From positions 15,251,310 to 15,315,309 of the forward strand of contig CM022673.1 of the NCBI GenBank assembly GCA_012295275.1: a DNA stretch of 64,000 bases. The letters are read 5' to 3'. Below, piece after piece: positions 1 to 12,545 of the stretch. The notes beneath the pieces were generated by a model, which was given only the letters and a program-made list of their open reading frames with translations, was not told the DNA's origin and did not search any database. The stretch comes from Chrysomallon squamiferum (Eukaryota > Mollusca > Gastropoda > Neomphalida > Peltospiridae). The translations under genes and the position numbers were made by a program. The first letter of the stretch is position 1; each line of letters starts with the position of its first letter.

Positions 1-164
1 AATACCCTGCATTTCTTGACAACTTTATTACCCCTCTTAGACATTTTGTTTTTCGATCGTCATGAACCGAAATGCACGTTTTTAAATCAGGCTGACAGAA
101 AAACAAGAAAGAGAGAGAATTATATCAAGGCTAAATTTTAAGTTGGGGTGAATTTTTTTATCTT

Positions 165-200
<36 letters not shown>

Positions 201-1000
201 GTACTTCATTAAAGAGTGAAAAACAAAAATGAAAAAAAAAAGAATACGAAACTTGAATGTGATCAAGAGAGTTGGTTTTAGAAAAATAGAAATGTTATAT
301 CAGTGGGAGTTAGATAATTTTAGCAAATATTTTAAATATTAGATCATTTTAATTAGAACCAAAGCAAAATCAAACACAGTGTTAGGATATACGCAAAACT
401 GCGAAACTTTACTAGGAATTAGAAGCCTTATTGAAACCAGAATGTTATTAAATTAGCCTTAGATTTTTAAACGTATGTAGAATATTTTTGGCAGGACATT
501 TGGTGCTTTATAATAATAAATCAAACAAAATATAATCGCCAAGAGAATCGAAGATTCTAATACGATCATTATCTATCCAGGTTCTTGTTAAAGTTACAAT
601 GAGCTAATATGATCATGGTTTTTTTATGTTAATTACAGGTTAATATCACCAATCAAACGTTCTCTGTACCTTGCCTTGGTTATTGTAGATTTCAATGTAG
701 CAGTAACAGAATTAAAAATATTTTAAAATTAATGTGAAATTAGTTTATTTTTCATCCTTGTATACATTATGATTCTAAAAACAGTAAATATTGATAAGTT
801 ATATCTGTATGTACGTATTTTAAACGGTTTGCTTGGGCTTTCCTGAAATTACAACTAATAATAAACATGATTAATGGAAATTTAAGTTACAAAAACACCA
901 GAGCTCTTATCGGTCAGACTGGTCTAGGGTATACAGGCACTGTGAAAGTTTAATTGTCTGATGCATATTGCTAACAAGTTTGATTCGAAAAACATGAACT
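1..1000. other. AT-rich non-coding DNA
   Basis: A T-homopolymer run lies at about 168-197. Otherwise this is AT-rich sequence in which I recognise no exon, RNA gene or element. Confidence 0.6.
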
Positions 1001-1011
1001 AAATGAATAAA

Positions 1012-1043
<32 letters not shown>

Positions 1044-1224
1044 AATAATAATAATAATAATGATAATAATAATAATAATAATAATAATGATAATAACAAC
1101 AATAACAATAGCATTAATAATAACAACAATAATAATAATAAGAGCAAATATAACTATTATAACAGTGACTACAACAATAATAATAATGATAATAATGATG
1201 ATGATTTTGGATGATGATGATAGT
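1001..1224. repeat. Compound (AAAT)n / (AAT)n / (GAT)n microsatellite
   Basis: AAAT units (1001-1030) pass into AAT units with GAT and AAC variants up to about 1224. The open frames here read poly-Ile or poly-Thr and are repeat artefacts. Confidence 0.9.
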
Positions 1225-1451
1225 AAAAACATAAAAAATAAGTATTAAAGTTCATATGATTTACAATAGTCACAAATTAACCTAATTTGTTATTAAGACA
1301 TATATTCTATTCCACTTAAAGTCAGAACAAATATATATATATAATAGAAAAATTATATTACACGATTTGAATTTAATATTGTTCGTTACTTACATTTTCA
1401 TTAAAAAGTATAATAGCTAAGACAAAAAGAGCAATAAGAAAGAGGTTGAAA

Positions 1452-1478
1452 GCACACACACACACACACACACACACA
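1452..1478. repeat. (CA)n microsatellite
   Basis: Uninterrupted CA dinucleotides in otherwise unremarkable AT-rich sequence. Confidence 0.9.
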
Positions 1479-2283
1479 TTAAACACGATCAATAGATGTC
1501 GGTAGAAACTATAACTTACGTCTTTTCGTCATTGACACTGCTGTTATGATAAATCAGACAAAATGCGACTTCCTGCTTTTCGTATTATTTTTTTAACCGA
1601 TTATTTTCTTAGTTTCAGTGCAGACTGCGGTAGACTGTAATTTTTGGAAAGAAAACTTTTGAGAATTAAGTGCATGCGGACAAATGCTGTGTCGCTGTTT
1701 GGAAGCGGCATAATCTTTTCGAAATCAAGTCGACATTTCCTGAATAAAGCATCGAGTTACTGCAGGTTAAATAAGATTTCTCGTTATCAGCGAGTTTATC
1801 GTTATTTTAACATGTCTTGCAGACTATACTGTAAAAAGAAAGATGTAGCTGACCAGCAGCTTCTGACGTCATTGCGCTATATTTATGAGATAATATATGT
1901 GCTGCCAAGATGTTTTTTAAAAACATTAAATTAAATAGTTAAGTATAGAATAATATTAGATGTACAGCTTTTACAAAAATTAGTTCAAATCGGTACTCAT
2001 TTTAGGATCACAATATATTAAATGTAAATTGTCGTATATGGACGAGTCTCACTGACATAATTTATTTCCATTCATCTGATTTTAATATATGTAACCTCTT
2101 TCGAAAAAAGAAAAAAGAAGTAATAAGATAAAATATATATATATATATATCATTCGTAATCAGAAGGTGTTCTTATTTCAGTTGCAAAAACTAGTTTCAG
2201 CAATTTAACATTTAATGATACTAATACATTGCCAGTACTTACGTATTTGCTATTTTATATGCAATATAATTAACGATTAGAAC

Positions 2284-2602
2284 AGATTATTATATCTTAA
2301 CATTTTTATTGTTATAAATGGAGCATTCTGAACGTCTGAAACAAGATTGCATTATAATATTAATAACCAATAGGCATTTTATTTTAGATTCTTATATTTG
2401 TATACTTTTGTATTGTTAAAAATGGAACATTTTCAGTATGAAACAAGGTTAATTTTACATTATAATCTTAATAATCAAGACGGATTTTGTTTTAGATTCT
2501 TATATATTTGTACCTCTGTATTGTCTTTAATGGGAAATTCTTAGTCGGAAACAAGGTTAATATTATATCATAATCTTAATAATCTACAGACGATGTAGTT
2601 TC
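2284..2602. repeat. Degenerate ~105-bp tandem array, 3 copies
   Basis: Three consecutive diverged copies, anchored by AGATT at 2284, 2386 and 2494 (spacings 102 and 108). Each continues with TTGTATTGTT-like sequence, a short ATGG(A/G) motif, GAAACAAG(G/A)TT and ATTATAAT(C/A)TTAATAA. Found by eye; similarity is clear between copies 2 and 3 and weaker for copy 1. Confidence 0.7.
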
Positions 2603-4020
2603 ATCTATAAACAGTTCTTTCACCTATAGTCATTTAGCAACTGGAATGTACAATATAATGTGTTCCACTTTACATATAATGCATTTTCTTTACTCTCACA
2701 GCAAGCACAGAGTGCCAGACATGTTGCTTTTGATTTTAGTTTCAGCTGATATACTCCTTTAGATTCACACAGTAGGTAACATCGTATGAGCTCAAAGAGC
2801 CAGTTTGGTGTTTATATAAACTAATTATCTTTTAATAACGATATGTCACAATACATTACTGATAAAGCTGAAGGTTTAATAAGATGCATGTTGTTTTGTT
2901 TTGGTTTGTAGAGATTACCATGAGTGGCGTGTATTTTTCTCTGTATTTTAAATTTTGAATGATTATGATGAATTATAAGTTAATAAATGAATAATATGTT
3001 ATGTATTATTTGAAAAAGGAGAGTTAATTTTTTTTTTTTTCTCTATTTGTAAATTTGGTATTAACAGACAATGTTAGGATTGTAATAATTATATCAAATA
3101 TTATTTTTAAAGTGAATTTTGAAATTTTAAATTTTCGTTCTATTCAGATGTTGAAATTTATTTATGTGTAATGAATATTTTCTGTTCATGTGTTACGTAA
3201 GATAACCAGACGAAAATAGAAGATAAAAAAAGAAAGAAATCCCAATGGGTTGTTGACAAGGATCGATTTTTGATTTATTCAGTACAACAGATGATTTTAC
3301 CAATGAGATATATCTCGCTTTATCCAAGGTACACGACAAGGTTTCATAAAACTCGTCTTTGCTGAATAATACAGCAAATGTCTGATCACAACATTGTGTC
3401 AGTTACCTTTAAATAAACAACAACCAATCCAAAAAAACAACAAAAAAACAACAACAACAAAACACACAACAAAACAAATACAAAAATAAATGAATAATAA
3501 AAAATAATAAATATTAAAAACAAACAACGAATAAATAAATGTAAATTTGAAAAAAAGTACTGTTAAAAAAAAAAAAAAAAAAATTGAAATATGAAAGCTT
3601 TTCATACGCTCGCATTAAAAGCCTCAGTATCATTGTAAAAAAAAAAAAAAAAAAAAAAATCGGTTTTCTGTTTCTATATTTATTTGTCCTGCACTCCTTT
3701 ACCGACATTAATCATTCAGTACAAGACCACATGATTATTGTTTTGATCACAGAATAATGTGCAGTGACATTTTGAAAAATAGATTGTGAACTGAAATAAA
3801 AGAAGAAGAAAAAAGGGGAAAAAATGAAGTAAAAGAAGACAACAGTAGGACATCTAAAAATAAAAGTAATTTCCGTTCATATTAAGTGAATAAAAAACCC
3901 ATTGTTAATTGAATTTTATATTCAGTGCAGTTCTTTGAATAAATCAATAGAAATTAGAAAGAAGAAGAAATGATATAAATAAAAATAAAACGGTTTGCTG
4001 GATTTAAGTAATGTCATAAA
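2603..4020. other. AT-rich non-coding DNA with A-tracts
   Basis: No exon recognised. It contains CAA/AAT-rich stretches (about 3418-3540) and two A-homopolymers (about 3566-3583 and 3637-3659) that give spurious Phe-rich minus-strand frames. Confidence 0.6.
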
Positions 4021-4024
4021 CAAA

Positions 4025-4130
4025 GAGACCTGGGTAACTCACTGACAGTACTCATTACTTCAAACATAACAGATCGCAGGTTCCATCCGCGGTAGTGGTA
4101 CGGTTGTTCGTTTTCTCGTTCCAACTAATG
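4025..4130 (+). mobile_element. Possible tRNA-derived SINE head
   Basis: A segment resembling the pol III promoter of tRNA-derived SINEs. TGGGTAACTC at 4031 is A-box-like, and about 48 bases later GATCGCAGGTTCCATCCGCG contains a B-box-like GGTTCCATCC (consensus GGTTCRANNCC). The spacing matches a tRNA. No cloverleaf was confirmed and the 3' end of the element is undefined, so this is tentative. Confidence 0.4.
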
Positions 4131-4564
4131 TCTCTGACAGTATACAAGATACTATAATAGGTATTAAGTGTTTTTGCAGTATATAAACGATCTTTCACTA
4201 CTTACTTTAACCTATGTAGGGATTTATCTTTGATATTTCCAGTTTACGCAAAATAATAAAAAAAAAAAAAAAAATAAAATAAAAAATAAAAAATGATTTC
4301 AATGAATAAATAAATAAAAATAAAGTAATACTAAAAATGAATAATAATAAGAAAAATATCTTCAACCAAAATCTCTAATTTTAAATATTAAAATATTTAA
4401 TTTGTTTTTCATCTATCTTTATTTACGACAGCATGCAATTGAATATCCTTGAGTCTATTTTTATACTTTAGAGATTTTACCTTGTATTGTCAGATTTTGG
4501 GATTACAAAGTTAACAAACGTCTAGAGAGCTGATAATTTTTGAGCATGGTAGATATATTTTCGT

Positions 4565-4746
<182 letters not shown>

Positions 4747-5194
4747 ACGATTTTAGTCCAAATCTCCTCACCAGACTTTTTAAATCCTCACCAGAATATC
4801 TGTTTAAATCCTTACTGTATCTGAAAGATTTCTGTAGATTCAGCAGATCCTTTTGGATGCAGCAAAAGGTGATTCTGATTCTGCACTGGTGGAAATGTTA
4901 AGTCTTGATTTCAGACCTGGCATAAAAAAACAGTCGATTGTCTGTCTATGCTGGAGCCGGAATAAAACAGGATATTGGCATTTCTGCCCTCGGTGTTGAT
5001 TTGAACAAATTAAACTGGCTATCAATCTGTCGACAGGAAGAAAAACAAATACCACTTGCTATGTCAGTGAACCTCTTCTGTTAATTGTGAAAAAAGGAAT
5101 TCTACAGCAAGAAGAAGTTGAAAATGGAGCGAAATACTAGTAATGTCGGCTGCTTCTCTGAGTCAGGCTGAACATTTTACTACAGCACCTATAT

Positions 5195-5515
5195 TATTAC
5201 TGATACTACTGTTACTCCTACGACTTTAACTACTAGTACTACTATTATTGCTGCTACTATTACTGATACTACCATTATTACTACCTCTACATCTTCTACT
5301 GCTACTACCACTATCACTACCACTACGTCTATATTATACTCTCTCTTATTCCGTATTCTACTACTACTACTACAATGCTACATCAGCTTCTAGTACTATA
5401 ATACTAATACTTCTGTATACTACCACCAACATCCAAAACTACAGCTTCTGTTACTACTGCTACTACCACTAATAATATTACCATTATTACTACTTCTACT
5501 GCTACTTCTATATCA
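5195..5515. repeat. Degenerate (ACT/CTA)n-rich block
   Basis: A strand-biased run of ACT, CTA, ATT and CTT trinucleotides over about 320 bases, looking like a decayed trinucleotide microsatellite. The Leu-rich open frame inside it follows from the repeat. Confidence 0.75.
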
Positions 5516-5519
5516 TATT

Positions 5520-7030
5520 ATAATTAGTAATAGTGATACATTTTTCCAAATCATGGTACATTTATTTTGTGATATTACTAAGCAGGTTAACCTACCTTTT
5601 ATCTTTAAAAATTGATAATCTTTGGCTAAAACAAAAACAAAGTTGATGGTCGCATAGACTGTCGGTATGACTTTAGTAATAAATCGATTTTCACATTTTC
5701 AGGATTTTGTTTAGTTTTAGACTACCATTATACAAAGTTATATAACACAGCTATGACGAAAACATTTTAAATAACCATCTGCTATGGTGAACATGCTAAG
5801 TATGAAAACCTCTCTACAAGAAGACAAAAATAATTAAATCGGTCGTAAATGTCTTTAAATGGAACCATAAATGTTAGATTAATGGAAATTGATTTAGTAC
5901 TAAATTATAAATTATTGCTCTTTATATTTTAAATAACTTTTATTGGGCTTTTTATCTGAAATGTATGGTCAACTGTTTCCTCTGAATAGTTGGCAGGCCG
6001 AACTATGTTTTACTTCTGAATCAATATATCATTATAGCAGGCACATTTTTTTTTGTATTAATATAATAAATTTAACTTTTTCTATATCAGTGTAATACAG
6101 TTGGCCGTTTCTTTATCGATATATTGTGTTTCATGTCAGTGCATTCTCGGTATGACTCAGTATTATGCTAATTAGGATGTACCTTTTACTCTGCTGCTGC
6201 GTTGATATAACCCTTTTATATAAATTTACCTGATGTATGTCGGTATATTGATGAAATGTGACTTTTATTTCGCATTTAAATACATTTCTGTATTAATATA
6301 CTGACTATGCTAACTTTTATGTCTGTATAATGTTTTTATGATGTCTATATATCATGTTTTCCATGTCCAGCTAACATTTTACTTTAGTGCCTTTGGCGAG
6401 ACGAGTTTTTTAAATGCCACTGTCTTTTGGTTTCTCTATGTCGCTAACCTAACCAATGTCAGGATAAAGAGGTATGCCTATTAAATAGAAGTGCAATAAA
6501 GATGTGAACGTTTTCTGGGACTAGGTAAATGGACTTGGACTTGTGAAGAAGGTGAGTTTTACTATGTGTTAGAACTCCAGGCTCTATCTATATTAGCTAC
6601 AAAATCTTAGCTGAAGTGGGAGAAATTGTAAACACATGCTTTGATAAATCACTGCCGATAAATCCATTACACTGGCAAATTACGTTTCTTAGAAGAGTTT
6701 TGAGAGAGAAGCGGTTTTGGAGTTAAGATAAAAAAGTGTAATAATTTTATAAATAAATAAGTAAATCAAATAAATATATAAAGTAAGTAAGTAATAAATA
6801 AGTAAATAAATAAATCAACAATCAGGTCCCTAGCCGACCTTGCGGAAATTTCCTTTCAATTTTGATTTCATAACATAAAGAATTAATAATCAAATTTTCG
6901 ACAACATGACTCCACTAAAGGAATTTTCACATTTCATATTATTTACTATTTGACATTTCTTCCTTATTATGTCTCCCTTATATCAGGTGGTGCCCTGGGG
7001 CGACTTTACCGAGTTGCAGGTACCTCCCAC
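5520..7030. other. AT-rich non-coding DNA
   Basis: No gene recognised. 6050-6400 has recurring words such as TATATTG, CATGTC and TTTTATGTC that suggest a very decayed tandem repeat, too weak to delimit. A somewhat GC-richer patch with CCTCCCACCGCCCC lies at about 6985-7040, next to an AAT tract. Confidence 0.5.
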
Positions 7031-7038
7031 CGCCCCTG

Positions 7039-7040
<2 letters not shown>

Positions 7041-7074
<34 letters not shown>
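7041..7074. repeat. (AAT)n microsatellite
   Basis: Perfect AAT units just after a short GC-rich patch. This could be a retroelement tail, but no element body was identified. Confidence 0.9.
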
Positions 7075-7336
7075 GTTACTAAGATATGTATAATTGTTAA
7101 TTTTGTCTTTTAAACTTAAATACTTTTGTATGTTTGTCAGGATAATATGTCTATATTTATAAGATTTACTATTTAGCACTAGCAATTACAAAATAATTAG
7201 GACTGATTTAAATATTTATAAACCGGATAATCAGGAGATTTATGTCTTTTAGCACATTAAATTGTTTTTATATTTTGTTATATTGATATATTTATTACTA
7301 ATTGTACATATTAAACAGTATCTTCTGTGGAGGTAT

Positions 7337-7391
7337 AAAAAAAATAAAATAAAATAAAATAAAATAAAATAAAATAAATAAATAAATAAAA
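7337..7391. repeat. (AAAAT)n / (AAAT)n microsatellite
   Basis: AAAAT pentanucleotides change into AAAT tetranucleotides. It lies about 300 bases beyond the receptor stop codon, in the probable 3' UTR or just past it. Confidence 0.9.
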
Positions 7392-7436
7392 TACCTTCCT
7401 TTACAGTTCATTTGGAGTGAAAAAGGACGAAAACAA

Positions 7437-7442
7437 TTTATT
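7437..7442 (-). terminator. Possible polyadenylation signal of receptor gene
   Basis: An AATAAA hexamer on the minus strand about 250 bases after the stop codon; another occurs at 7296-7291. In DNA this AT-rich such hexamers occur often by chance, so this is only a candidate 3' end. Confidence 0.25.
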
Positions 7443-7691
7443 TTTTCTGGTGGCCTCTTAACGTAAATCGTAACTAATATTTGCTCAGCCTCTTACCCTA
7501 GATCTTTAAGCAAACACAAAACACGTTTATAGTGTTTACTTAGTAGCTAAAGGTTTGTCGTAAACACCATAACAAACTAAATATGTTATTAATATTATTA
7601 TTATTATTTCTTTATAACAGCATCGTCATCAGCAAACAGAAAGGATAAAAATCCCCATTTATAATGATAATGGATCACAAGTTAATGGCTT

Positions 7692-8592
7692 TCACATACA
7701 GGATGATTTTGTGTGATAATCCTCTCCATTACGGTAGTCTATAGCGTCCGAGACGGAGCTTTTATCGCTTCTCGAAGCCTCTTTGGAAGCAAAACGAACT
7801 CGTAACCGAAAACCGTTTTGGTTTTCCTCTGTTATTATCATTGATTTAGCTCTGTCGTGATGGGATCCGCTACTCGAGTTCGACACGGACTCTCTGAATC
7901 TATGAGAGCTAGGTTTATTGAACCTGTGAATCATGTTGTAGTCCTCATATCCTGAAATACACTCAGAAGCTCCGCCGCTTCTTATGCTCATCCTACGATT
8001 GGCGAGTTTGTGCGGACAAAACACTTCCATGAGTCCTCGCTTCAGTTTAATGTTGAAGAACCCGTAAAGTAAAGGATTCAGCGCACTTTGTAACAAAGCT
8101 ATTGTCTCGGCGAAAACCATCACAGTTTGTGGAATCTCATATTTATAATCACTGTAAATACGAATCAGAGTCGTTACAAAATACGGAGTCCAACAAGCCA
8201 CAAAACTGGCGATGATACTGAATGTCATTTTGATTGTTTTGATCTTAGCACGGGGAATGGCCTTCTTGTCCACCATTGCACGTCTCAGAGTGCCGTTGTC
8301 TCTATTGGATGAAGCTATCGTTTTACCCTGCCGCCAAACGACAAGGACGACGTTGACGTAGCAGTACGATAAAAGAATGGCCGGAATTACGAGAATGTAT
8401 GAAGTCATGAATGTGAAATACAACCTACGTTGCCAAGCAGCGGTGTAGCCTCGGCTTTTGCAGGCGTAATACACGCGTGCGCCGTGTTTATTGTCCACCA
8501 CCTGTACGAATATGAAGAGCTGTGGTATAGAGAACAGAAACGCCATTATCCATGATATCAGTATCATCTGTTTGGCACGAGACGTTGTAGCC
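7692..8592 (-). CDS. Neuropeptide GPCR, coding exon 2 (TM4 to C-terminus)
   Basis: Second and last coding exon. It starts after acceptor TTTATTTCAG|GG, completes codon 163 as AGG (Arg) and continues to a stop at 7694-7692, giving 462 residues. TM4 has W177 and a SIPQLFIF turn (184-191). The ECL2 cysteine is C207, partner of C127. TM5 has P233 in VIPAILLSYCY. ICL3 ends in PRAKIKTIKMTF, then TM6 has CWTPYF (296-301) and TM7 has NPLLYGFF (335-342). C355 is a likely palmitoylation site after helix 8. The roughly 100-residue tail is Ser-rich and includes RRMS (362-365), a possible basophilic-kinase site. RAKIKTIK plus CWTPYF and the AAW...IPA segment resemble CCAP/neuropeptide S receptors, and IPQLFIF also fits vasopressin/GnRH-type receptors. 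TM7 NPLLY differs from the NPWIY of vasopressin receptors. The exact subfamily is unresolved. Confidence 0.95.
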
Positions 8593-8594
8593 CT

Positions 8595-8650
8595 GAAATA
8601 AATGAATAAATAAATAAATAAATAAATAAATAAATGAATAAATAAATAAT
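8595..8650. repeat. (AAAT)n microsatellite abutting the exon 2 acceptor
   Basis: AAAT units (TTTA on the coding strand) begin directly next to the acceptor AG of receptor exon 2, with two GAAT variants. The pyrimidine-rich part of this splice site is therefore made of repeat units. Confidence 0.9.
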
Positions 8651-8816
8651 GAAGTAAGTAAGTAAATTAATAAAGACATCAATTATCACAACAACATCAA
8701 CGAGAACAATAACAATAACAGCTAAAAAAACAACAACAACATAATAATAATATAATAAAATAAAAAAAAAAGGAAAGGAAAAGAAAAAATGGAAAAAAAA
8801 AAGAAACAAAATAACG

Positions 8817-8819
<3 letters not shown>

Positions 8820-8912
<93 letters not shown>

Positions 8913-8922
8913 CACACACACA
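8820..8922. repeat. Compound (TA)n-(GA)n-(CA)n microsatellite
   Basis: TA (8820-8852), then GA (8853-8912), then a short CA run (to 8922), about 230-330 bases inside the receptor intron from exon 2. Several overlapping Ser-Leu or Ile-Tyr frames here are artefacts. Confidence 0.95.
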
Positions 8923-9780
8923 ACAAATAAATAAAGCGTAATAATATTAATGTTAATAATAATAATAATACTATTAATAATATTAATAATAATACTTTTC
9001 GGTTATTATTATTTACAAATATCTTAATACTACTATATTACAATTTAAAAAGAAAGAATAAACCTATACAGTATTATAGATACACATACTGATACTGTTA
9101 AAGTTACTATAATAATTTTTACAATGAAACAAATAAAGTAACTAATTGCAAATATTTTTACTGCTACTCATTCTGTACCAATAATTTTTTAAATGTATAT
9201 ATGTATGTATGTGTGTATGTATGTTTGTAAGTATGTCTGTCTACCTGTCTGTCTGTATGATGTATGTATGTATTATGTATGCATTCTAATAATTCTAATA
9301 ATAAACAACTGAAATCTAACACGAACAATTAGTTATGTTTTCATATCACATTCTCAAAGCCAACACATCATCATTTCAGTAACGCTGAAAACAACGCGTG
9401 ACTGCAATATCGTTTAATTCTCTAACGATCTCATTTTACGACTTTTTATCTTCCGATAATTTGGCAATTCCTGAACGCAATCTACAAAAAGTGATTTACG
9501 TAAGACTATTTGTTTATTTTAGTGAGCTAACAGATGCTATCTTTGCCTCCTGTGAGATTTATGGGCGAAGGTCATGATACTTGAGTCTGTTGGAAGTTTT
9601 GTACAGAGTGTTAGTGTTACAGGTACGTCATGCACACTGAGAAAAACAGATGGATGCCGTAATCGTAACAAGACATAAAAGTCACTTTATTTTATTTATT
9701 TATTTTACTTGTGCTGCAATTTCTTTACATTTTTTTTAAATATTTCATTTCTTACTTTATATTTGCTTTGATATAAACAA

Positions 9781-9948
<168 letters not shown>

Positions 9949-9980
9949 AAAATAAATATTAAACGCAACCAGGAAAGAGC

Positions 9981-9981
<1 letters not shown>

Positions 9982-10041
<60 letters not shown>
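9982..10041. repeat. (AAT)n microsatellite, intronic
   Basis: About 20 perfect AAT units only 37 bases from the preceding GA tract. Confidence 0.95.
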
Positions 10042-10043
<2 letters not shown>

Positions 10044-12309
10044 CTTTATTTGAGTGTTCGTTTACAATTTGTATGAACGGATCTTTAATTTCCCTATTCG
10101 CACAGATGGAAATATCTACGTCTGTTTGTGGCAAGGTGTGGTAAAATCCTAATTAGGACATCTAACAGTATTGATCCCGTGTCTCATGGTTGCTCAGGTA
10201 AGCACTTTAAATACGATAAACAGCCAGATAACAGGAAAACACATTCCATGACCTTTTGCCACACAATCTGAGAAAAACTGGATGGAACATACACATGTGT
10301 GTTTTCTGTGCATCTTTATTAGTTTATTTTGGCTTCTGGTTTCGTATCAGATAAACACAGACAATGTTGTTTTGTCTTAGTCAAATATAAAACAGTCGTT
10401 CTATCGTATTAAAACAAATGATTTATCAGTGCCAAATATAACACCGATTGTTTTGTCTGAGCTGAAGAAGAACAAAAAATCAAGACGATTAAAATAACCA
10501 TCACTATTTAGTAGAAATGAATAACAGACTTAGAATTTTACTTTCGTTACTTATTATTGTTTCGTGTTCTATTTCAGCCTTCTGTTTCAATAATTTGAAG
10601 AAATCACAGATGCCAGTAATATAAACTTACACATAATTATGCATTCACAATGAATAAATACATAATATCAAAAAGTAAATAAATACATGTAATAAAATAG
10701 TAATTATATTATTATTATTTTAAGTAGTGATAATAATTAAATAATAATTTAAAAAAATTTAAAATCTAACAAAACAACAAAAACTACACTTTAAAAACAA
10801 ATAAACAAACAAAATATATAAAAAAAAAAATAAAAAAAATCAATAAGCTTTAATGTTTCTTTCCTTTTTATTCTGTTTGGGGTTTTGGGTTGTTGTTCTT
10901 TTAAACAAAAATGCACGAAAGTCTATACGCTTTTTTATTATTTCCTTTGCCCTCTTTTTTATTTTTAAATCAAGCAAAAAAGAAAAACTATTAGTTTATT
11001 ATTTTGTTAATCTAACGTGAGAAACATTCCGATCCAGTGCGTTTCAGGCACAGTATAAAAACATATCAAAAACTTTCAAATGAAACATAGCATATAAAAT
11101 GACATTTGTTCACTGATTTGGTCTGGTGAAGCCAATAATTAAATAACACGCACTATTAAGCTATATCGTTTAACCTGTTTTATCGCCAAGGTGTAATAGT
11201 CGACAGAATTGTCCGTGACAATCAGTGATTTTCATTGCATTCAGTGATAATGAACATTAATTTTTTATTTATTAGGACATAATAAAGCAGTTTCATTGAA
11301 ATGTTTCTAAATTATATTCGGAATCATGATGTCGGTGAAAAATAATTAGGAAATAAATGGGAAAATTAATTATGCGGGTATATACATCATTATTTGTAAA
11401 CGATGGTTGTATGTGACGAATATAAACGAATAAAGATCTGTTTAGCAAAACATTAGCATATTTTTATTATTATTATTATTATTATTTTTTGTAAAATAAA
11501 TCAGTTAGTATCATTTTATAATAGTACATATCGGTAATGTTTACTGAATATTAAGCTTATTGTTTTCTAAATACAGTGGAATTACAATTTGAGATATGAA
11601 CCTCAGTTGCATTAACCATTTGATGTCCTACAGACTAGCATCAACTTTTCACAGGCAGCTAAACTCATCCTAGAGCACTTGATAAATCAATCTTGCTGCT
11701 GTGGCTGGACTTGGATACTGATGTATGTGTGCACCACGACAGACTGATATAGAAATAATCACACCTCAAATGAAGACCTTAACTTTTGATCTAAATTCAT
11801 TCATTTCTTTTTATTTCTCGAAAGAGAAAATTAATATTCAGGAAGTTAGCCGATCTTTGTGACAAGACTGAAAATAATGAAGAAAAATAAGAAAACACGG
11901 GAATTTTAATTTAGAAAAATGTAAGCGAATGTTACTTGAGGTATTCTGATCCGTTTTTTTTTTTTCTTTTTAACCTTTTATTCTTTGCTGCATCTTGAGA
12001 AATGGAATCTAAAAATGTCATCGGTACAAAACGATTATTTCAGGTCAGTAATGTATCATCGTCTTTGAGCCCGTGCAATATGCTGGAAAACACTGTGGTT
12101 TTATTACGTTCGTGTAAGCACGAAGCAGCAGCGCTGAATACTGTTGTTTAGTCGCGGTTTGTCGAGATTCAGTAATAATATTTTTTGTTTTTATTATTGT
12201 TTCTATTAATTAAATCCGAGTGAAAATATAAAAATAAAAATGTTTATGAATACACATACATCATGTGTAGAGACAGACACAATGGCAATAGCATCAATGA
12301 AACATCACC

Positions 12310-12421
12310 ACCAACATCACCACAACGAAAACAACAACAAACAACAACAACAACAACAAACAACACCACAACAAAAACAACAACAACAGATAACAACAAA
12401 TGCAACAACAACAATAACAAA
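12310..12421. repeat. (CAA)n-rich repeat, intronic
   Basis: CAA/AAC trinucleotides with CAC variants near the 5' end of the receptor intron, about 130-240 bases from the exon 1 donor. The overlapping Gln/Thr/Asn-rich frames are artefacts. Confidence 0.9.
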
Positions 12422-12545
12422 AACAAAAATAAAATAGTCCAATCCATTACTGAATCCGTTCATGAAAAACACACGCACACATCAACATTATTGACTGACC
12501 TATTAATTTATGGCTGAATCTCACATAACAAAATTATTAACTCAC

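Noticed and set aside
1644-1934. 96-codon frame without low complexity
   Set aside because: It needs a TTG start (first ATG about 10 codons in), shows no family motif, and is within chance length for non-coding DNA of this size.
8127-8312. Plus-strand open frame opposite receptor exon 2
   Set aside because: It is an antisense shadow of the TM5-TM7 coding sequence. The plus-strand frame at 12651-12992 is likewise a shadow of exon 1.
8564-8926. 120-codon frame overlapping the start of receptor exon 2
   Set aside because: It is the intronic TA/GA/AAAT repeats read through the acceptor. The CAG|GG acceptor and restored reading frame with exon 1 explain the true exon start.
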